64,000 nucleotides of DNA from Nitrospirota bacterium (GTDB lineage: Bacteria > Nitrospirota > Thermodesulfovibrionia > UBA6902): assembly GCA_016215115.1 (NCBI GenBank), contig JACRLN010000002.1, positions 62,001 through 126,000 of the forward strand, written 5' to 3'. The position numbers and the translations under genes were made by a program. Below the pieces are notes generated by a model. The model searched no databases and had not been told where the DNA came from. It saw nothing but the letters and a program-made list of their open reading frames with translations. Shown piece after piece: positions 1-10,542 of this stretch; within the stretch, counting starts at the first letter, position 1; each line of letters starts with the position of its first letter.

Positions 1-827
1 TTTGAATCTTTATAGAAAATAGGATTGGGAATCGCGTCAAGCAGTATTTGCAGAAAATAGATCTGTGCCTTAATAGTTTCCTCTGTCAGTTTACGCTCAG
101 TGATATCGTGGACAAAACAGCAATGAAATTCTTTACCAAAGAAATTTAAGTAGTTGATCACGACCTCAATAGGGATCCCGCGCCCATTTTTATGCAGGAC
201 TATCGTTTCTATAGTTCGTGTTCCTCCGCTTTGTTTTATATTTTCCCAATGCTGAGGCCAGACCTCTTCCGGGAAGTTTGGATCTATGTCATGCACTGTC
301 ATGGAAAGCAGTTCTTCCCTTGTGTAGCCGAGAGTGCGGCAGGTGTGGTCATTAACGAACACAAAATGAGCTTCAGGATCTACCCACAAAATCATTTCCT
401 GAATATGATCGATCATGTATTTATTCAAGTAAAGATTTTTCTCTGTTTTTTTGCGTTCGGTTATGTCGCGTAGGATGACAAGAGTATAAATCTCACCAGC
501 CTGCTCATAGGAAGAAACATGAACATCCATGTCAAATTTAGTACCGTCTTTTCTCAATCCAAGCGTTTCATATACAGAAGGAACAATATATCCTTTTGGA
601 CGGCGTCTTACGTTTTCCATCACCTTATCACGCTCTTCCGGGGCGATAAGCTCAAGAATCGACCTGCCGGTTAATTCATCGGAGCTTTTGTAACCAAAAA
701 GTGAAAGATATGCCGGATTAACAAAAACATGAACTCCGCTTTTTGACACGCCAATAGCGTCCAGCGAATTTTCAAAGACAGCCCTAAATATTTCATCGCT
801 CTGACCTTTTTGCTTTTCGTCCTTCAT
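1..827 (-). CDS. PAS-domain sensor protein (probable histidine kinase), N-terminal part, runs off the window edge
   Basis: Reverse-strand translation from ATG at 827: MKDEKQKGQSDEIFRAVFENSLDAIGVSKSG..., with repeated PAS/PAC signatures (ILRDITERKK, FVHDITERKL). Confidence 0.8.
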   Translation of the reverse strand, partial: MKDEKQKGQSDEIFRAVFENSLDAIGVSKSGVHVFVNPAYLSLFGYKSSDELTGRSILELIAPEERDKVMENVRRRPKGYIVPSVYETLGLRKDGTKFDMDVHVSSYEQAGEIYTLVILRDITERKKTEKNLYLNKYMIDHIQEMILWVDPEAHFVFVNDHTCRTLGYTREELLSMTVHDIDPNFPEEVWPQHWENIKQSGGTRTIETIVLHKNGRGIPIEVVINYLNFFGKEFHCCFVHDITERKLTEETIKAQIYFLQILLDAIPNPIFYKDS

Positions 828-879
828 TGAGAATACCCTAACTTTAAAGCTATCCTGTTTTGATGTTTATTTCAATCGA

Positions 880-1548
880 TCAAGATGGATCTCTAAAATG
901 GAAATCACAATGTGACTGCTTCCTCATTGTAATCGCCGACAGAAACTTTTCCGTATTCCTTTTAATATCCCTTCTCAAAATAGCCGACATCACAGCAACA
1001 GAGTCCGCTCCTGCCTCTAATGCAGATGAAACATTCTCAGGATTGATACCCCCGATTGCGACGATTGGTATTTTGATATGCTTTCTTACTTCCCTCAAAG
1101 CCTTCAGTCCTTTGGGCAATCCTGAATCTTTTGTAGAGGTTGAAAACATAGGTCCAAATCCGATATAATCAGCGCCTGCATCTTCTGCGCTGATTGCCTG
1201 TTTAAGACTGTGTGTTGATATGCCGATGATTTTTTTCTTCCCCATGATTTTTCTCGCCTCTTTAATTGGCATATCATCCTGCCCGAGATGAACGCCGTCA
1301 GCGGCAGCGGCAAGAGCGATATCAATGTAGTCGTTCATGATGAATGTCGTTTTATGTCTTAAAGTGAGAGAGCGTATTGAAAGAGCCTCGCGATAAAGGT
1401 TCTTTTTTGACATCTGCTTTTCTCTTAATTGAATAGTTCTGATGCCGGCGGCAATGGCCTGTCTGACTATTTGAGAATGAGTAAGTCCTGAAAGGGTTCT
1501 GTCAGTGATGAGGTAGATGGGGCTATTTTCTATGATAAACTTAGTCAA
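880..1548 (-). CDS. thiE: thiamine-phosphate synthase
   Basis: YLITDRTLSG...IQLREK...FIMNDYIDIALAAAADGVHLGQDD...GISTHSL...ADYIGFGPMFSTSTK...IPIVAIGGI. Confidence 0.9.
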   Translation of the reverse strand: MTKFIIENSPIYLITDRTLSGLTHSQIVRQAIAAGIRTIQLREKQMSKKNLYREALSIRSLTLRHKTTFIMNDYIDIALAAAADGVHLGQDDMPIKEARKIMGKKKIIGISTHSLKQAISAEDAGADYIGFGPMFSTSTKDSGLPKGLKALREVRKHIKIPIVAIGGINPENVSSALEAGADSVAVMSAILRRDIKRNTEKFLSAITMRKQSHCDFHFRDPS

Positions 1549-1606
1549 TTCAGTTGTTAGTTATCAGTTGTTAGTCTAAAAACTAAAAACAAAAAACTAA
1601 CAACTT

Positions 1607-2953
1607 CTATTTATTATTAACCTTCTCCAAAAAATGAGTATTGAAATTACCGCTGATGAAGTCAGGATTATCAAGGATTCTCATATGAAATGGGATTGTT
1701 GTTTTAATCCCCTCAACAATAAATTCCCTTAAGGCCCTTTTCATTTTTACGATCGCATCTTCCCTGTCCTTACCGTGAACTATCAATTTTGCGATGAGAG
1801 AGTCGTAATGCGCAGGCACAACCCATCCTGAATAAGCGGCGGTATCTACTCTGACCCCTTGCCCACCGGGTGGGATGAACAATGTAATCTTTCCGGGTGA
1901 TGGAATAAATTTCTCAGGGTCTTCTGCATTTATCCTGCATTCGATGCTGTGTCCTGAGAATTTTATCTCATTCTGTTTGAACGGCAGTGTTGCACCTGCT
2001 GAGATCTTAATCTGTTCCTTTATAATATCAATCCCTGTAATCATTTCTGTTACCGGATGCTCAACCTGAATCCTGGTGTTTACCTCCATAAAGTATATCT
2101 GTTCGTCCTTATCGAGAATAAATTCAATGGTCCCTGCATTTCTGTATCTGAATGCCTTTGCCGCCTTTATAGCTGTATCACCTATCTTCTTTCTGAACTT
2201 GGCATTTGCAAGAAAATAGGGAGCCTCTTCAATAAGCTTCTGGTGTCTCCGCTGGATAGAACAATCCCTTTCTCCGAGATAAACAACGCTGCCTTTATTA
2301 TCAGCAAGAATCTGAACCTCTATATGTCTCATTTCTGAAATATATTTCTCAAGGTATAAATCGCCGTTTCCAAATGCAGCAAAAGCCTCTTTTTGTGCGG
2401 TGTGATATAACTGCGTAAGGTCTGTTTCTTCCTGCACTATCCTCATGCCCCTGCCGCCTCCTCCTGCAGAGGCCTTGAGTATTACCGGAAAGCCGATTTT
2501 CTTTGCAACCTTTAATGCTTCTTCTTCATCCCTTATGGGACTGTCGCTGCCGGGCACTACAGGCACCCCTTTCCTTTTCATTATCTGTCTGGCCCTTGAT
2601 TTATCGCCGCCTGTGCGGATGTTTTCAGCGGAAGGTCCGATAAAGGTAATTCTTGAAGCGGTACAAGCTTCAACGAAATGTGCGTTTTCAGAAAGAAATC
2701 CGTAACCCGGGTGAATCGCCTCTGAATCAGTTATTTCAGCGGCGCTGATTATTGCGGGGATGTTCAGATAGCTTTGAGCCGATGAAGCCGGACCTATGCA
2801 GATGGCTTCGTCAGCAAGCCTTACATGGAGGGCTTCCTTGTCTGCTTCGGAATAAACGACCGCGGTCTGAATGCCAAGTTCATGGCACGCCCTGATAACT
2901 CTGACTGCTATCTCGCCACGATTTGCAATAAGTACTTTTTTAAATAATTGCAT
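1607..2953 (-). CDS. accC: acetyl-CoA carboxylase biotin carboxylase subunit
   Basis: [25 protein letters not shown]...[13 protein letters not shown]...[19 protein letters not shown]. Confidence 0.96.
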   Translation of the reverse strand: MQLFKKVLIANRGEIAVRVIRACHELGIQTAVVYSEADKEALHVRLADEAICIGPASSAQSYLNIPAIISAAEITDSEAIHPGYGFLSENAHFVEACTASRITFIGPSAENIRTGGDKSRARQIMKRKGVPVVPGSDSPIRDEEEALKVAKKIGFPVILKASAGGGGRGMRIVQEETDLTQLYHTAQKEAFAAFGNGDLYLEKYISEMRHIEVQILADNKGSVVYLGERDCSIQRRHQKLIEEAPYFLANAKFRKKIGDTAIKAAKAFRYRNAGTIEFILDKDEQIYFMEVNTRIQVEHPVTEMITGIDIIKEQIKISAGATLPFKQNEIKFSGHSIECRINAEDPEKFIPSPGKITLFIPPGGQGVRVDTAAYSGWVVPAHYDSLIAKLIVHGKDREDAIVKMKRALREFIVEGIKTTIPFHMRILDNPDFISGNFNTHFLEKVNNK

Positions 2954-3120
2954 ATATTCTTTTAATAATAAAAATTAACCACAGAGTTCACAGAGAAAAG
3001 AAGTTGAGAGGATAAGAAGATATGAAATTAAGAAAGGATATATATCATTTTTTCTCAGCTTCTCAACCTCCCATCTTCTCATCTTCTATTTTTCTCTGTG
3101 TTCTCTGTGGTTTTCTTTAT

Positions 3121-3561
3121 TTATGCCGGTTCAATAAGAAATAACGGTTCGCCGTATTCAACAGGCTGTCCGTTCTCTACAAGGATTTTTGAGACAACCC
3201 CGTCGGTATCGCACTCTATCTCGTTCATAAGCTTCATGGCTTCTACAATACAGAGAACCTGTCCCTTTTTTACTGTATTGCCGACTTCAACAAAAGGCGG
3301 TGATTCAGGAGACGGCGCCCTGTGAAATATTCCAACAATTGGCGAGGTAATGGTTACCAGTTTGCTTTCTTCGGCAACTTCCTCCTTCGATTCCTTAGGT
3401 GCAGTAACTCCAGGCTTTTTTGCAGAAGAAATTGCTTCAAAAGATGATAAATATTTTTCTCGCCTGATCTTGAGCTTTGAACCCTCTCTCTCGATCTGAA
3501 GCTCGGTAATATCGGTTCCCTTTAAAAGTTCGATAAGCTGTTTTATCTCGTCAAGTTCCAT
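3121..3561 (-). CDS. accB: acetyl-CoA carboxylase biotin carboxyl carrier protein
   Basis: C-terminal biotinyl domain [13 protein letters not shown]; adjacent to accC. Confidence 0.95.
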   Translation of the reverse strand: MELDEIKQLIELLKGTDITELQIEREGSKLKIRREKYLSSFEAISSAKKPGVTAPKESKEEVAEESKLVTITSPIVGIFHRAPSPESPPFVEVGNTVKKGQVLCIVEAMKLMNEIECDTDGVVSKILVENGQPVEYGEPLFLIEPA

Positions 3562-3648
3562 TTTCCTTCCCTCATTTCAATTTGTCATGCCGAACTTGTT
3601 TCGGCATCCCTTGTTCAGACCCTGAAACAAGTTCAGGGCGACATTATT

Positions 3649-4209
3649 CTACCTGACCCTTTCGATATACTCCGAGGTCCTTGTATCAACTTTAATGACG
3701 TCGCCTTCGTTCAGGTGAAACGGCACTTTTACGGTAACCCCGGATTCCAAAACAGCGGGCTTGCTGCCACCGCTTGCAGTATCTCCTTTAAAACCCGGGT
3801 CCGTCTTTACAATAGTCAGCTCGACAAACATGGGTATTTCTACAGAAAGCGGTGAGCCACTGTAAAACAATATCTTTACTTCCATGTTTTCTTTTATAAA
3901 TTTTTTTGTATCTCCCAGTTGTTCCGAGGTCAAAGGGATCTGCTCATAATTTTCATTATCCATGAAATAATACAACTCGTCCTCTTTGTAAAGATACTGC
4001 ATTGTTCTTTCTTCAAGTTCGGGAGTTTCAAACTTTTCTCCACCCTTAAAAGTATCCTCAAATATGCTGCCGGTTTTCAGATTCCTGAGCTTTGTTCTTA
4101 TTATTGCGCCACCCCGGCCCATTTTGTGGTGCTGAAAATCTACAATCTCGTGCGGCGCGTCTTTGTATTTTATTTTTGCGCCTTTTCTGAATTCACTTGT
4201 CGATATCAA
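3649..4209 (-). CDS. efp: elongation factor P
   Basis: STSEFRKGAKIKYKDAPHEIVDFQHHKMGRGGAIIRTKLRNL...; EF-P C-terminal YIERV. Confidence 0.96.
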   Translation of the reverse strand: MISTSEFRKGAKIKYKDAPHEIVDFQHHKMGRGGAIIRTKLRNLKTGSIFEDTFKGGEKFETPELEERTMQYLYKEDELYYFMDNENYEQIPLTSEQLGDTKKFIKENMEVKILFYSGSPLSVEIPMFVELTIVKTDPGFKGDTASGGSKPAVLESGVTVKVPFHLNEGDVIKVDTRTSEYIERVR

Positions 4210-4316
4210 TGTACAGCCTCCCAGTTAAAATTAAGTTACGAGTGACGAGTAATAAGTAACAAGTTAAGGCGTTTCTTATCATACTCGTCACTCATCACCC
4301 GTCACTTGTTACTACT

Positions 4317-5378
4317 TTATATCACCTTAAACTTCTTCGGCAGACTCGTTAAAACCTCTGCCCCGGTCTTTGTCACAACCACCATATCCTCTATTCTAAC
4401 GCCGCCGAAACCGGGCAGATAGATTCCCGGCTCGACTGTAAAAACCATATTCTCTTTAATCATGTCTTTACTGCGCCATGAAACATAAGGCTTTTCATGC
4501 ACTGCAAGCCCTACGCCATGACCTGTTCCATGACCAAAATATTCTCCGTAACCTTTCTGCTTGATATAACTTCGTGCCGCAGCGTCAACTGCCGTTGTTT
4601 TAATATTTGATTTTACTGCTTCAATCGCCCTTTTCTGCGCCTCAAGAACAATGGAATAAATCCCTCTTTGTTTCACGAAATCTTTGCCTTTCAAAACAAC
4701 TGTCCTTGTCATATCTGAGTAATATCCCTCATATTCACCTCCCCAGTCAAAGACGATTAAATCGCCTTCTTTAATTACCCTGCTGGTTGGACTGGCATGA
4801 GGAAGGGCGGACAAATAACCAGATGCTACTATAACTCCAAAAGGCAATGTTTTGCAACCTTCTTCTTTAAGGAATTCTTCCAGTTTCATTGCAAGTTTTC
4901 TCTCTGTTGAACCTGCTCTTATAGAGGGCTGAAGTTTCCTGAAAGCCGTCTCAGCCCGCTTTACAGCTTTCTTAATACACTCAATTTCAGTCGAAGATTT
5001 TATGAGTCTCATGGATTCAACTGTGTTGTTCAATGGTTTGAGCCTGATTTTCTTCTTTAACAGCTTGTTATAAAACCCAAAGGCTACATTATGCCCCTCA
5101 AATCCGAGCCTTTTTATTCCGTATTCATCAACTAAATTTTTTATTTCTTTGGACCTCTCGCCATGTTCTATCTTGATGTTAAATCCTGTTACCTCATGCT
5201 TTGCCTGTTCCTGATACCGGAAATCAGTTACAAATACAGCATTTTTTTTAGTGATAATGGCATAGCCCGAGGACCCGGTAAATCCTGTAAGGTATTTGAC
5301 ATTTATGAGGTCCGTAGTCAGGATTCCGTCAACTTTTTGCTTTTGGAGTTTTTTTCTAAGAATAGCCTTTTTGTTCAT
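4317..5378 (-). CDS. pepP: Xaa-Pro aminopeptidase (M24 family)
   Basis: VNVKYLTGFTGSSG; FDWGGEYEGYYSDMTRT; GHGTGHGVGLAVHEKP; FTVEPGIY. Confidence 0.9.
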   Translation of the reverse strand: MNKKAILRKKLQKQKVDGILTTDLINVKYLTGFTGSSGYAIITKKNAVFVTDFRYQEQAKHEVTGFNIKIEHGERSKEIKNLVDEYGIKRLGFEGHNVAFGFYNKLLKKKIRLKPLNNTVESMRLIKSSTEIECIKKAVKRAETAFRKLQPSIRAGSTERKLAMKLEEFLKEEGCKTLPFGVIVASGYLSALPHASPTSRVIKEGDLIVFDWGGEYEGYYSDMTRTVVLKGKDFVKQRGIYSIVLEAQKRAIEAVKSNIKTTAVDAAARSYIKQKGYGEYFGHGTGHGVGLAVHEKPYVSWRSKDMIKENMVFTVEPGIYLPGFGGVRIEDMVVVTKTGAEVLTSLPKKFKVI

Positions 5379-5528
5379 ATATAAATTTAATTAACCTCGG
5401 AGTATACAGATGTAATCAAAAAGAAAGATTCCGGACAAGCCGGAATGACATAATATTCTAACATCTGTTTATCCGGTCATTCCGGCTTGTCCGGAATCTA
5501 TTCTTTAATTCGTCTCCTCTGGATCTTC

Positions 5529-5966
5529 TTAGCCTCTTTTTTTTGGAATGGAAACCGCAGCCCGCAAACCAAGCAGATAGCTTTCATACCCGAAGCCGGA
5601 AATCTGTCCGTATGCAACAGGGGCGATAAGGGACTTTTGCCTGAATTCTTCCCGCTTGTGAATGTTTGATAAATGCACCTCGACAGCAGGTATTTCAACA
5701 GCGGCTATTGCATCCCTAATGGCAACACTTGTATGTGTATAAGCAGCAGGATTGATAACAAGAGCAGCGTAGTTTCTTGAATTCTGTATCATGTCCACAA
5801 TCTCGCCTTCATGGTTGGACTGCTTTATATCAAGTTCAGCATTCAGCTCTTTTGCAAGCTGTCTGAGCATGCTGTTAATCTCATCAAGCGTCTTTGTGCC
5901 GTATATGTCAGCTTCTCTTATGCCAAGCAGATTAAGATTCGGACCGTGGATGATTAATATTTTCAT
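5529..5966 (-). CDS. aroQ: type II 3-dehydroquinate dehydratase
   Basis: [64 protein letters not shown]. Confidence 0.96.
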   Translation of the reverse strand: MKILIIHGPNLNLLGIREADIYGTKTLDEINSMLRQLAKELNAELDIKQSNHEGEIVDMIQNSRNYAALVINPAAYTHTSVAIRDAIAAVEIPAVEVHLSNIHKREEFRQKSLIAPVAYGQISGFGYESYLLGLRAAVSIPKKRG

Positions 5967-5968
5967 AT

Positions 5969-7156
5969 TTACTCCTTTTTCCTCGAACTCATTCCCGGCA
6001 TCCTATCAAGAATAACATTCGCAACCTCAATTTTCTTCATCAGAGGATAATCCGTGATTTTGCCCTTGCGGTCTATGATTGTAACAATGTTGGTATCAAT
6101 GCCAAAGCCTGCGCCCTTCTGTGTCACGTCATTTAGCACGATGAGATCAAGATTCTTCTCTTTGAGCTTCTTTTTGGCATTTTCAATATTCTTTCCTGTT
6201 TCAGCGGCAAATCCAATCACAACACGTTTCCCTTTTTTAGCTCCAACTTTTTTTAATATATCGGAGGTCTTCTTTAAATTAATTGCAGAAATGTCTTTCT
6301 TCCTGAGTTTCAATTTATCAATTATAGCAGGGGTAAAGTCAGCTACTGCTGCAGCCATAATAACCGCTGTTGCTTTTGGGAGATGCCTTAAGACCGCGGT
6401 CTCCATTTCGGAAGCCTTCTCGACAGATACAAAAGAAACATTTTCCGGCGGCATCTGTGAAGTCGGGCCGCTGATAAGGGTAACTTTTGCGCCCCTTCTT
6501 AATGCTGCTTTTGCAATTGCATAACCCATTTTTCCTGAAGAACGGTTTGAGATAAATCTTACAGGATCGATTGATTCGATAGTCGGGCCTGCGGTAACCA
6601 GGATATTCTGACCTTTTAAATCTTTCTGCGTCAGCGCCGATATTGCAGCTTCCACAATTGTCGCAACATCCGCCATCCTGCCTTCCCCTTCTTCTCCGCA
6701 GGCGAGACTGCCGGAGACGGGTCCAATAAATTTAACTCCTGATTTTTGAAGTTCCTTTATACTCTTTTGCACTGAGGGATGGCGGTACATCCTGTGATTC
6801 ATTGCCGGTGCGATTAATGTTGGTCCCACATAAGTCAGCCAGAGATTACTCAAAAGATCATCAGCAATACCGCAGGATAATTTATTAATGGTATTTGCCG
6901 TTGCGGGAGCGATAAGTAAAAGGCGTGATTCTTTTGACAGGTTGATATGACTGTAAGGATTGCTAAACAGCCCGGCAAGAACAGATTTGCCTGTTAAGGA
7001 TTCAAATGTCAGGGGTGTTATAAAATTGCATGCGGCTTTTGTCATGACAGCCTGCACGCTGAAGCCTTCGTCAATTAACCGGCGTGCTATATCTACGGCT
7101 TTATATGCCGAAATGCTTCCAGTAACTCCAAGAAGGATGTTACGATTATCAAGCAC
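5969..7156 (-). CDS. coaBC: bifunctional phosphopantothenoylcysteine decarboxylase / phosphopantothenate-cysteine ligase
   Basis: [59 protein letters not shown]. Confidence 0.95.
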   Translation of the reverse strand: MLDNRNILLGVTGSISAYKAVDIARRLIDEGFSVQAVMTKAACNFITPLTFESLTGKSVLAGLFSNPYSHINLSKESRLLLIAPATANTINKLSCGIADDLLSNLWLTYVGPTLIAPAMNHRMYRHPSVQKSIKELQKSGVKFIGPVSGSLACGEEGEGRMADVATIVEAAISALTQKDLKGQNILVTAGPTIESIDPVRFISNRSSGKMGYAIAKAALRRGAKVTLISGPTSQMPPENVSFVSVEKASEMETAVLRHLPKATAVIMAAAVADFTPAIIDKLKLRKKDISAINLKKTSDILKKVGAKKGKRVVIGFAAETGKNIENAKKKLKEKNLDLIVLNDVTQKGAGFGIDTNIVTIIDRKGKITDYPLMKKIEVANVILDRMPGMSSRKKE

Positions 7157-7167
7157 TGTAAGTTACC

Positions 7168-7554
7168 CTACTGACCGTCCCCAAATATATCCTCAATTGT
7201 TCTTTTTTGCTCCGATTCAGTTTTTTCACTGAGATAAACTTTGAGGTCTTTTTCAAGTTCCGTCAGGTCTTCAGGCATTGTCTCTTTCTGCTGGGCTTCA
7301 TCCATCATACGCTTATGAACAAGTTTCCTGGCTTCTTCGTTTGCCTTGACTGCAGCTTCACCTGTTAGTATATTCAAAGTACCGCTCACAACTTCCTCCA
7401 GGGAAAGCGTTGTTATCTTCTTCGCCTTGGATGTTATTGCAGGCAGCAGACCCATAGACAGATCTTTCGCCCTTTTTACAGCGGCAATTACCAGCCTGTA
7501 GTTCCCGTCAATCTTTTTTTTGTCATATTCTATAGGCAGAGAAATGATATCCAT
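7168..7554 (-). CDS. rpoZ: RNA polymerase omega subunit (rpoZ-like)
   Basis: YRLVIAAVKRAKDLSMG...; position directly after gmk. Confidence 0.75.
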   Translation of the reverse strand: MDIISLPIEYDKKKIDGNYRLVIAAVKRAKDLSMGLLPAITSKAKKITTLSLEEVVSGTLNILTGEAAVKANEEARKLVHKRMMDEAQQKETMPEDLTELEKDLKVYLSEKTESEQKRTIEDIFGDGQ

Positions 7555-7555
7555 A

Positions 7556-8191
7556 TTACCTCCACTTTTTAATAAAATCTATTATTTTTTTATGGTCAAT
7601 ATTCTTTGTTTTTAATCTTGCCGATATAATAATACTCTCAAGATCGCGATAGGCTTTCTCAAGTTTGTCGTTAATAATAACATAATCATACTCTTTATAG
7701 CTCAATATTTCATCTTTTGCCCTATCAAGACGACGTGTTATCGCTTCTTTCGAGTCCGTCTTTCGATTCATAAGCCTTTGCTTTAGAATCTCCATTGAAG
7801 GAGGAAGAATAAAGATGTAAACAGCATCCTTATAGTTGTTTTTTACCTGAAAGGCCCCCTGAACGTCAATATCAAGTATAATATCATATCCTTCTTTGTT
7901 TAATTTTTTCAGTCTTTTTATAGAAGTACCATAAAGATTGCCATGAACCATGGCCCACTCAGCAAATTCTCCACTGTTAATCATATTTTTAAATCTCTTC
8001 TGGCTTATAAATGTGTAATGTATGTTATTTGTTTCCCCTTTCCTCGGCTTGCGGGTAGTATAAGAAACAGAAAGCTTGATACCTGGAATTTTACGAAGCA
8101 GTTCCCGGCAAAGAGTTGATTTGCCGGATCCTGAAGGAGCTGATATGACGAATAACGTCCCTTCCCGCTTCTTCTTTTTTATTGCTGTCAC
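7556..8191 (-). CDS. gmk: guanylate kinase
   Basis: GTLFVISAPSGSGKSTLCRELL; SVSYTTRKPRKGE; DIDVQGAFQVK. Confidence 0.96.
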   Translation of the reverse strand: MTAIKKKKREGTLFVISAPSGSGKSTLCRELLRKIPGIKLSVSYTTRKPRKGETNNIHYTFISQKRFKNMINSGEFAEWAMVHGNLYGTSIKRLKKLNKEGYDIILDIDVQGAFQVKNNYKDAVYIFILPPSMEILKQRLMNRKTDSKEAITRRLDRAKDEILSYKEYDYVIINDKLEKAYRDLESIIISARLKTKNIDHKKIIDFIKKWR

Positions 8192-8208
8192 GTAATCCTC
8201 AATAATTT

Positions 8209-8344
8209 ACTGATCAGTTCATTAGTATGACGACACGTTTGTCATGCCCGCAGGTAGTAAGCGGGCATCCCGTGCCTTTCTGGATTCCCGCTCAACAGAC
8301 TGCGGGAATGACGCTTATGTATTCTTACTTATGAACTACTTAGT
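8209..8344. mobile_element. 136-bp MITE-like element, copy 1 (remA-gmk intergenic)
   Basis: Near-identical to 46553-46688; imperfect terminal inverted repeats ACTGATCAGTTCATTAGTATGA / (rc) ACTAAGTAGTTCATAAGTAAGA. Confidence 0.7.
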
Positions 8345-8406
8345 ATAATGAAACCTCTTTAGCTTATAGCTATTAGCTGTTAGCTTTTTAAATTTTTTTT
8401 CAAAAA

Positions 8407-8664
8407 CTACTCTTCCGAACATCTTTGAGTAAGTGTTTCGACCTGAAGCGCGGACAAAATCAAATGATCACTGTCAGTAACAATTATGGCTCGTGTTTTT
8501 CTTCCTTGCGTTGCATCCACAAGCTTCCCTCTCTCTACTGCTTCTTCGCGTAACCTTTTTATGGGTGAAGATCCAGGGGCAACTATTGCAATCACATGCG
8601 AAGCTGATACAACATTGCCAAAACCAATGTTTATAAGAGGTAAACCCTTATCGGTTCTTTTCAT
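8407..8664 (-). CDS. remA: DUF370/RemA-like regulatory protein
   Basis: [68 protein letters not shown]; between yicC and gmk. Confidence 0.9.
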   Translation of the reverse strand: MKRTDKGLPLINIGFGNVVSASHVIAIVAPGSSPIKRLREEAVERGKLVDATQGRKTRAIIVTDSDHLILSALQVETLTQRCSEE

Positions 8665-8821
8665 TTTATTGTCTCCTTTGTCCTGTCATGGATCCTGAAA
8701 TGTACTTTGTTGGAAAATCTCCCCTTACCCCTCTTTGCCAAAGAGGGAGATAAATTTCCCCCTTTGAAAAAGGGGGATTAAGGGGGATTTTCAGGTCGTG
8801 ACAAGAATAATATCTGTAACC

Positions 8822-9670
8822 TTACTGCAAATTCTGTATCTGCTCCTTGATTTTTTCGATTTCATGTTTCATATCAATAACATTATTTACAATTTCAACA
8901 TCGTTTGTCTTGGAGCCAACTGTATTGACCTCTCTCCGCAGTTCCTGAACAAGAAAGTCCATTTTTCTCCCGATGGTATCGCCTGATTTTAATACCTCCC
9001 CGGCATGAGTTAGATGACTTTTTACCCTTACAATTTCCTCTGTAATATCAGCTCTCTCAATAAGAATGGCGGCTTCCTGTATCAAACGCGACTCATCTAT
9101 TGTTATATCGCCAAGGAATTCCTTTAACCTTTCATACAATCTTTGTTTTGTATCGTCTATTATTTCATTCCTTCTGTCTTCAATATCTTTTATATATTTG
9201 TTTAAAAGATGTATCCTGACAGCAATATCATCAACAAGATTCCTTCCTTCTTTAATACGCATCTTTTCAAGTTCCAGCAAAGCTGTTCCTACAGCTTCCT
9301 CAAGTTCTTCTATTCTTGCTTCTTCTTTCAGACAAAAGATATCCCTGTAGGAAGCAAGGACATTAATATCAATATCACCTTTCAGTGAAAGTTCGTCTTT
9401 AATAGAAATAAGAGCATTATAATATTCCATGGCAAGTGGTTTATTTATTTGCATTTTAACGGTATCTGCCTCAGATTTTGTAATGCTTATTTCGATATGC
9501 CCGCGTTGAAACCTCGATTTAATCAGCTTCCTTATTTCGTTTTCATAAGAGTAGAGAAATGAAGGCATCTTGATTTGAATATCAAGATTCTTGTGATTGA
9601 AAGAGCGGGCTTCAACCTTTATATTGCCTGCAACTCCTCTGCCATAACCTGTCATTGATTGGGGTATCAT
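8822..9670 (-). CDS. yicC: YicC family endoribonuclease-like protein
   Basis: IPQSMTGYGRG...SFNHKNLDI...; C-terminal GRKMDFLVQELRREVNTVGSKTND. Confidence 0.94.
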   Translation of the reverse strand: MIPQSMTGYGRGVAGNIKVEARSFNHKNLDIQIKMPSFLYSYENEIRKLIKSRFQRGHIEISITKSEADTVKMQINKPLAMEYYNALISIKDELSLKGDIDINVLASYRDIFCLKEEARIEELEEAVGTALLELEKMRIKEGRNLVDDIAVRIHLLNKYIKDIEDRRNEIIDDTKQRLYERLKEFLGDITIDESRLIQEAAILIERADITEEIVRVKSHLTHAGEVLKSGDTIGRKMDFLVQELRREVNTVGSKTNDVEIVNNVIDMKHEIEKIKEQIQNLQ

Positions 9671-9726
9671 ATTTAGAATTAAGATTATACCATAGACTAA
9701 TTGTTCTAAACTTCACACGAGCAAAT

Positions 9727-10473
9727 TCAATTCTTTAATTTTTCAAGCACCTTTTGCATATCATCCCATGTCAGCCATTTGTCCTTTTTATTTCTCAATA
9801 AATATGCGGGATGAAACGTGGGCATAAGAGGAATACCGCGGTAGTCAAAAAAATTCCCTCTGATTTTGCTTATTGGAGTCTTTACCTTCAGAAGCGCATG
9901 TGTCGCAACCTTACCAAGGCTGACAATCACCTTTGGCTTAATTATTTCTATCTGTCTCTCTACAAAAGGCCTGCACATTATAATCTCATCTTCTTCCGGT
10001 TCCCTGTTGTTAGGCGGTCTGCATTTAACAATATTTGCTATGTACACTTCCTCACGCTTTAGTCCCAATTTTATAATAAGACTCGTAAGAAGTTTGCCTG
10101 CTTCACCCACAAAAGGCCGTGCCTGAATGTCTTCATCCCGGCCTGGTCCCTCGCCGATAAACATAATTTTTGCCTCGGCCTGGCCTTCTCCGAAAACAAT
10201 GTTCTTACGGTTTTTGCAGAGTTTGCATCTCTGACAGTCTCCGATTTCATCTCTGAGCGACTTAAGAGCGGAAGTTCGGAAGTCAGGAAGTTCGGAAGTC
10301 ATCCCTCTCCCGTTCTCACTTTCACGCTTCTCAACTTCCGCGCTTCCCCGCTTCCGCGCTTCCAGAATTATGAACTTCTGCTCTATCTTCACCGGCAGGT
10401 ATTTAAATCCCAGTTCTTGGTAAAACTCCATCGCTTTTTTTAGCTCTTCGACAATTTCGGTTTTATTGTTCAT
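9727..10473 (-). CDS. uracil-DNA glycosylase (family 4/5, Fe-S type)
   Basis: DCQRCKLCKNRKNIVFGEGQAEAKIMFIGEGPGRDEDIQARPFVGEAGKLL; TFHPAYLLRN; contains a repeat-derived insert. Confidence 0.92.
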   Translation of the reverse strand: MNNKTEIVEELKKAMEFYQELGFKYLPVKIEQKFIILEARKRGSAEVEKRESENGRGMTSELPDFRTSALKSLRDEIGDCQRCKLCKNRKNIVFGEGQAEAKIMFIGEGPGRDEDIQARPFVGEAGKLLTSLIIKLGLKREEVYIANIVKCRPPNNREPEEDEIIMCRPFVERQIEIIKPKVIVSLGKVATHALLKVKTPISKIRGNFFDYRGIPLMPTFHPAYLLRNKKDKWLTWDDMQKVLEKLKN

Positions 10474-10542
10474 AGTGAAATCTGAGAAAACAAGCTATAA
10501 GCTGTAAGCTTACTGCTTAACGCTGAATGCTTATCGCTATTT

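Noticed and set aside
5418-5503. possible CRISPR-like repeat content
   Set aside because: The repeats are dispersed single or paired hairpins at gene ends, without regular spacing, unique spacers or cas genes.
6054-6524. 156-aa + strand ORF
   Set aside because: Antisense to coaBC; no recognisable domain.
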